NCBI GenBank assembly: GCA_028715315.1
Contig: JAQUSA010000053.1
Span: 1 to 6,801, forward strand
From: Candidatus Omnitrophota bacterium
GTDB lineage: Bacteria > Omnitrophota > Gorgyraeia > Pluralincolimonadales > Pluralincolimonadaceae
Direction of reading: 5' to 3'
DNA: 6,801 nt
In this document: positions 6,092 to 6,801 of the stretch, piece by piece
Numbering within the stretch: position 1 is the stretch's first letter
Layout: the number at the start of each line of letters is the position of its first letter
Made by a program: the position numbers and the translations under genes
The notes under the pieces: model-generated
The model's input: the letters and a program-made list of their open reading frames with translations, nothing else
The model's database searches: none
What the model was told of the DNA's origin: nothing

Positions 6092-6126
6092 ATTCTACTA
6101 TAAATCGGCTTAAAATCCAAATCCAA
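6092..6126 (-). promoter_or_regulatory. Candidate def-fmt promoter (possibly leaderless)
   Basis: Reading the minus strand, TAGAAT (6092-6097) and the overlapping TATAGT (6097-6102) are both one base off the -10 consensus. TTGGAT copies (6115-6120 and 6121-6126, a tandem repeat) lie 17-18 bases upstream as half-matched -35 boxes. With TAGAAT, transcription would begin at about 6085, the first base of the def ATG. With TATAGT it would begin about 5 bases earlier. The absence of a Shine-Dalgarno fits a leaderless or near-leaderless message. Confidence 0.4.
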
Positions 6127-6163
6127 AAAAGGATTGACACCTTCCCTCGAAATGTTCTATAAT
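6112..6163 (+). promoter_or_regulatory. Strong sigma70-type promoter for the TPR gene
   Basis: The plus strand has a perfect TTGACA (6134-6139) and a perfect TATAAT (6158-6163) separated by 18 bases. A-rich tracts directly upstream (6112-6115, 6119-6121, 6125-6130) resemble an UP element. Transcription would begin near 6170, leaving a leader of only about 13 bases made up almost entirely of the AAGGAG ribosome-binding site (6171-6176). It is the best promoter match in the window and faces away from def. Confidence 0.8.
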
Positions 6164-6182
6164 TTTTAAAAAGGAGCGACAA

Positions 6183-6788
6183 ATGAGCGATGATCCGTTA
6201 AATGCCCTGCCAAAGCAGATAAAAGACTATTACGACAAGGGGATTACTGCGATACAGAGGGAAAATTTTGCCTATGCTGTGGACCTCTTCAGCTCTGCGC
6301 TCGCTTTGAAGGAGGATTTTGCGGAAGCCCGTTACTACCTCTGGTATTCATTATGGGAGAACAGCAAGCGCCATTCCAATATATTTTCTAAGATACTCGG
6401 AAAGGTCACTTCTGCCGTCCTTTCAATGCAGGCGATGTCCATGCAAAAGACCGGCAAGACCTCGCAGGCTATATACACATATGAAAAAGCGATGAGGGCG
6501 GACCCGGGAAACACCTCCGTCTTAAACGCGATCGCCGATTGCCTGATCAGCGGGGGACAGACCCTGGCCGCTATAAAGATCCTTGAAGGCGTGCCCTTGA
6601 TCAATAATAACGATTATACGTGCCTGAAGAAACTTGCGGGGCTTTACAGGAGCGTTGAGAATTATGACAAGGCGAGGGCTTATTTCAGCGCCACATTAAA
6701 GGTTAACCCGAACGACATGGACGCCGAGCATGGCATCAAGGAGCTCGACGCCATAAAGACGATGGAAAAACACTTCGAGAACCAATAG
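6183..6788 (+). CDS. Small cytosolic tetratricopeptide-repeat (TPR) protein
   Basis: The 201-residue protein has no signal peptide or membrane segment and consists largely of TPR-type helix pairs. The first is KDYYDKGITAIQRENFAYA with VDLFSSALALKEDFAEA (about 14-49). The second is AMSMQKTGKTSQAIYTYEKAM with ADPGN (84-110). A third pair spans about 111-139 (NAIADCLISGGQTLAAIKIL), and the fourth is CLKKLAGLYRSVENYDKARAYF with NPND (147-178). A less regular basic stretch, residues 61-80, links the first and second and may be a helix of its own. TPRs are protein-binding scaffolds and the partner is unknown. The start is fixed by AAGGAG 6 bases upstream and by the strong promoter before it. It is the only plus-strand gene, divergent from def, and nothing after it is visible because the window ends 13 bases later. 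Nothing in the sequence gives a specific role. Confidence 0.9.
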   Translation: MSDDPLNALPKQIKDYYDKGITAIQRENFAYAVDLFSSALALKEDFAEARYYLWYSLWENSKRHSNIFSKILGKVTSAVLSMQAMSMQKTGKTSQAIYTYEKAMRADPGNTSVLNAIADCLISGGQTLAAIKILEGVPLINNNDYTCLKKLAGLYRSVENYDKARAYFSATLKVNPNDMDAEHGIKELDAIKTMEKHFENQ

Positions 6789-6801
6789 GGAATATCCGTC
6801 A

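Noticed and set aside
1..6801. Mobile element, CRISPR array, tRNA/rRNA or phage signature
   Set aside because: I looked for these and saw no long repeats, transposase motifs or tRNA-like folds. All sequence except short gaps is explained by genes.

Overview
The window is a compact, gene-dense bacterial chromosome segment with no sign of mobile DNA, tRNA, rRNA or CRISPR. Seven of the eight genes lie on the minus strand. Only the last one, at the right edge, is on the plus strand. Moderate-to-high GC, frequent ATA (Ile) and AGG (Arg) codons, very short intergenic gaps and the mix of gene types would fit an uncultured lineage such as Omnitrophota (PVC-related). That assignment is an inference from style, not a measurement.

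Right to left, in the direction of minus-strand transcription: def (peptide deformylase, 5591-6085) and fmt (Met-tRNA formyltransferase, 4647-5594) overlap by 4 bases. They form the usual pair that adds and removes the formyl group of initiator methionine. After a 50-base gap holding an extended -10 promoter and a small palindrome comes a second run of genes. It starts with an unrecognised 439-residue protein with a C-terminal CBS-like segment (3277-4596). Two tandem paralogues of the GalT/ADP-glucose phosphorylase family follow (2243-3277 and 1245-2243), then type I glyceraldehyde-3-phosphate dehydrogenase (160-1212) and the start of phosphoglycerate kinase (1-140, cut by the window edge). 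The first three of these genes are joined by 1-base stop/start overlaps, so they are almost certainly co-translated. gap and pgk follow after 32 and 19 bases, with a possible internal promoter before gap.

Functionally, the second run links nucleotide-sugar/sugar-1-phosphate exchange (the two GalT-like enzymes) to lower glycolysis (gap, pgk). The CBS-like protein is a plausible adenine-nucleotide-responsive partner, although nothing in the sequence proves that.

A 97-base divergent intergenic region (6086-6182) separates def from a plus-strand TPR protein (6183-6788). It carries a near-perfect sigma70-type promoter toward the TPR gene and a weaker one toward def that may give a leaderless transcript.

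The points most worth a second look are the unrecognised CBS-like gene coupled to two diverged GalT paralogues (one with HAHSQ in place of HPHSQ), and the glycine at the position normally held by the catalytic Asn of Fmt.
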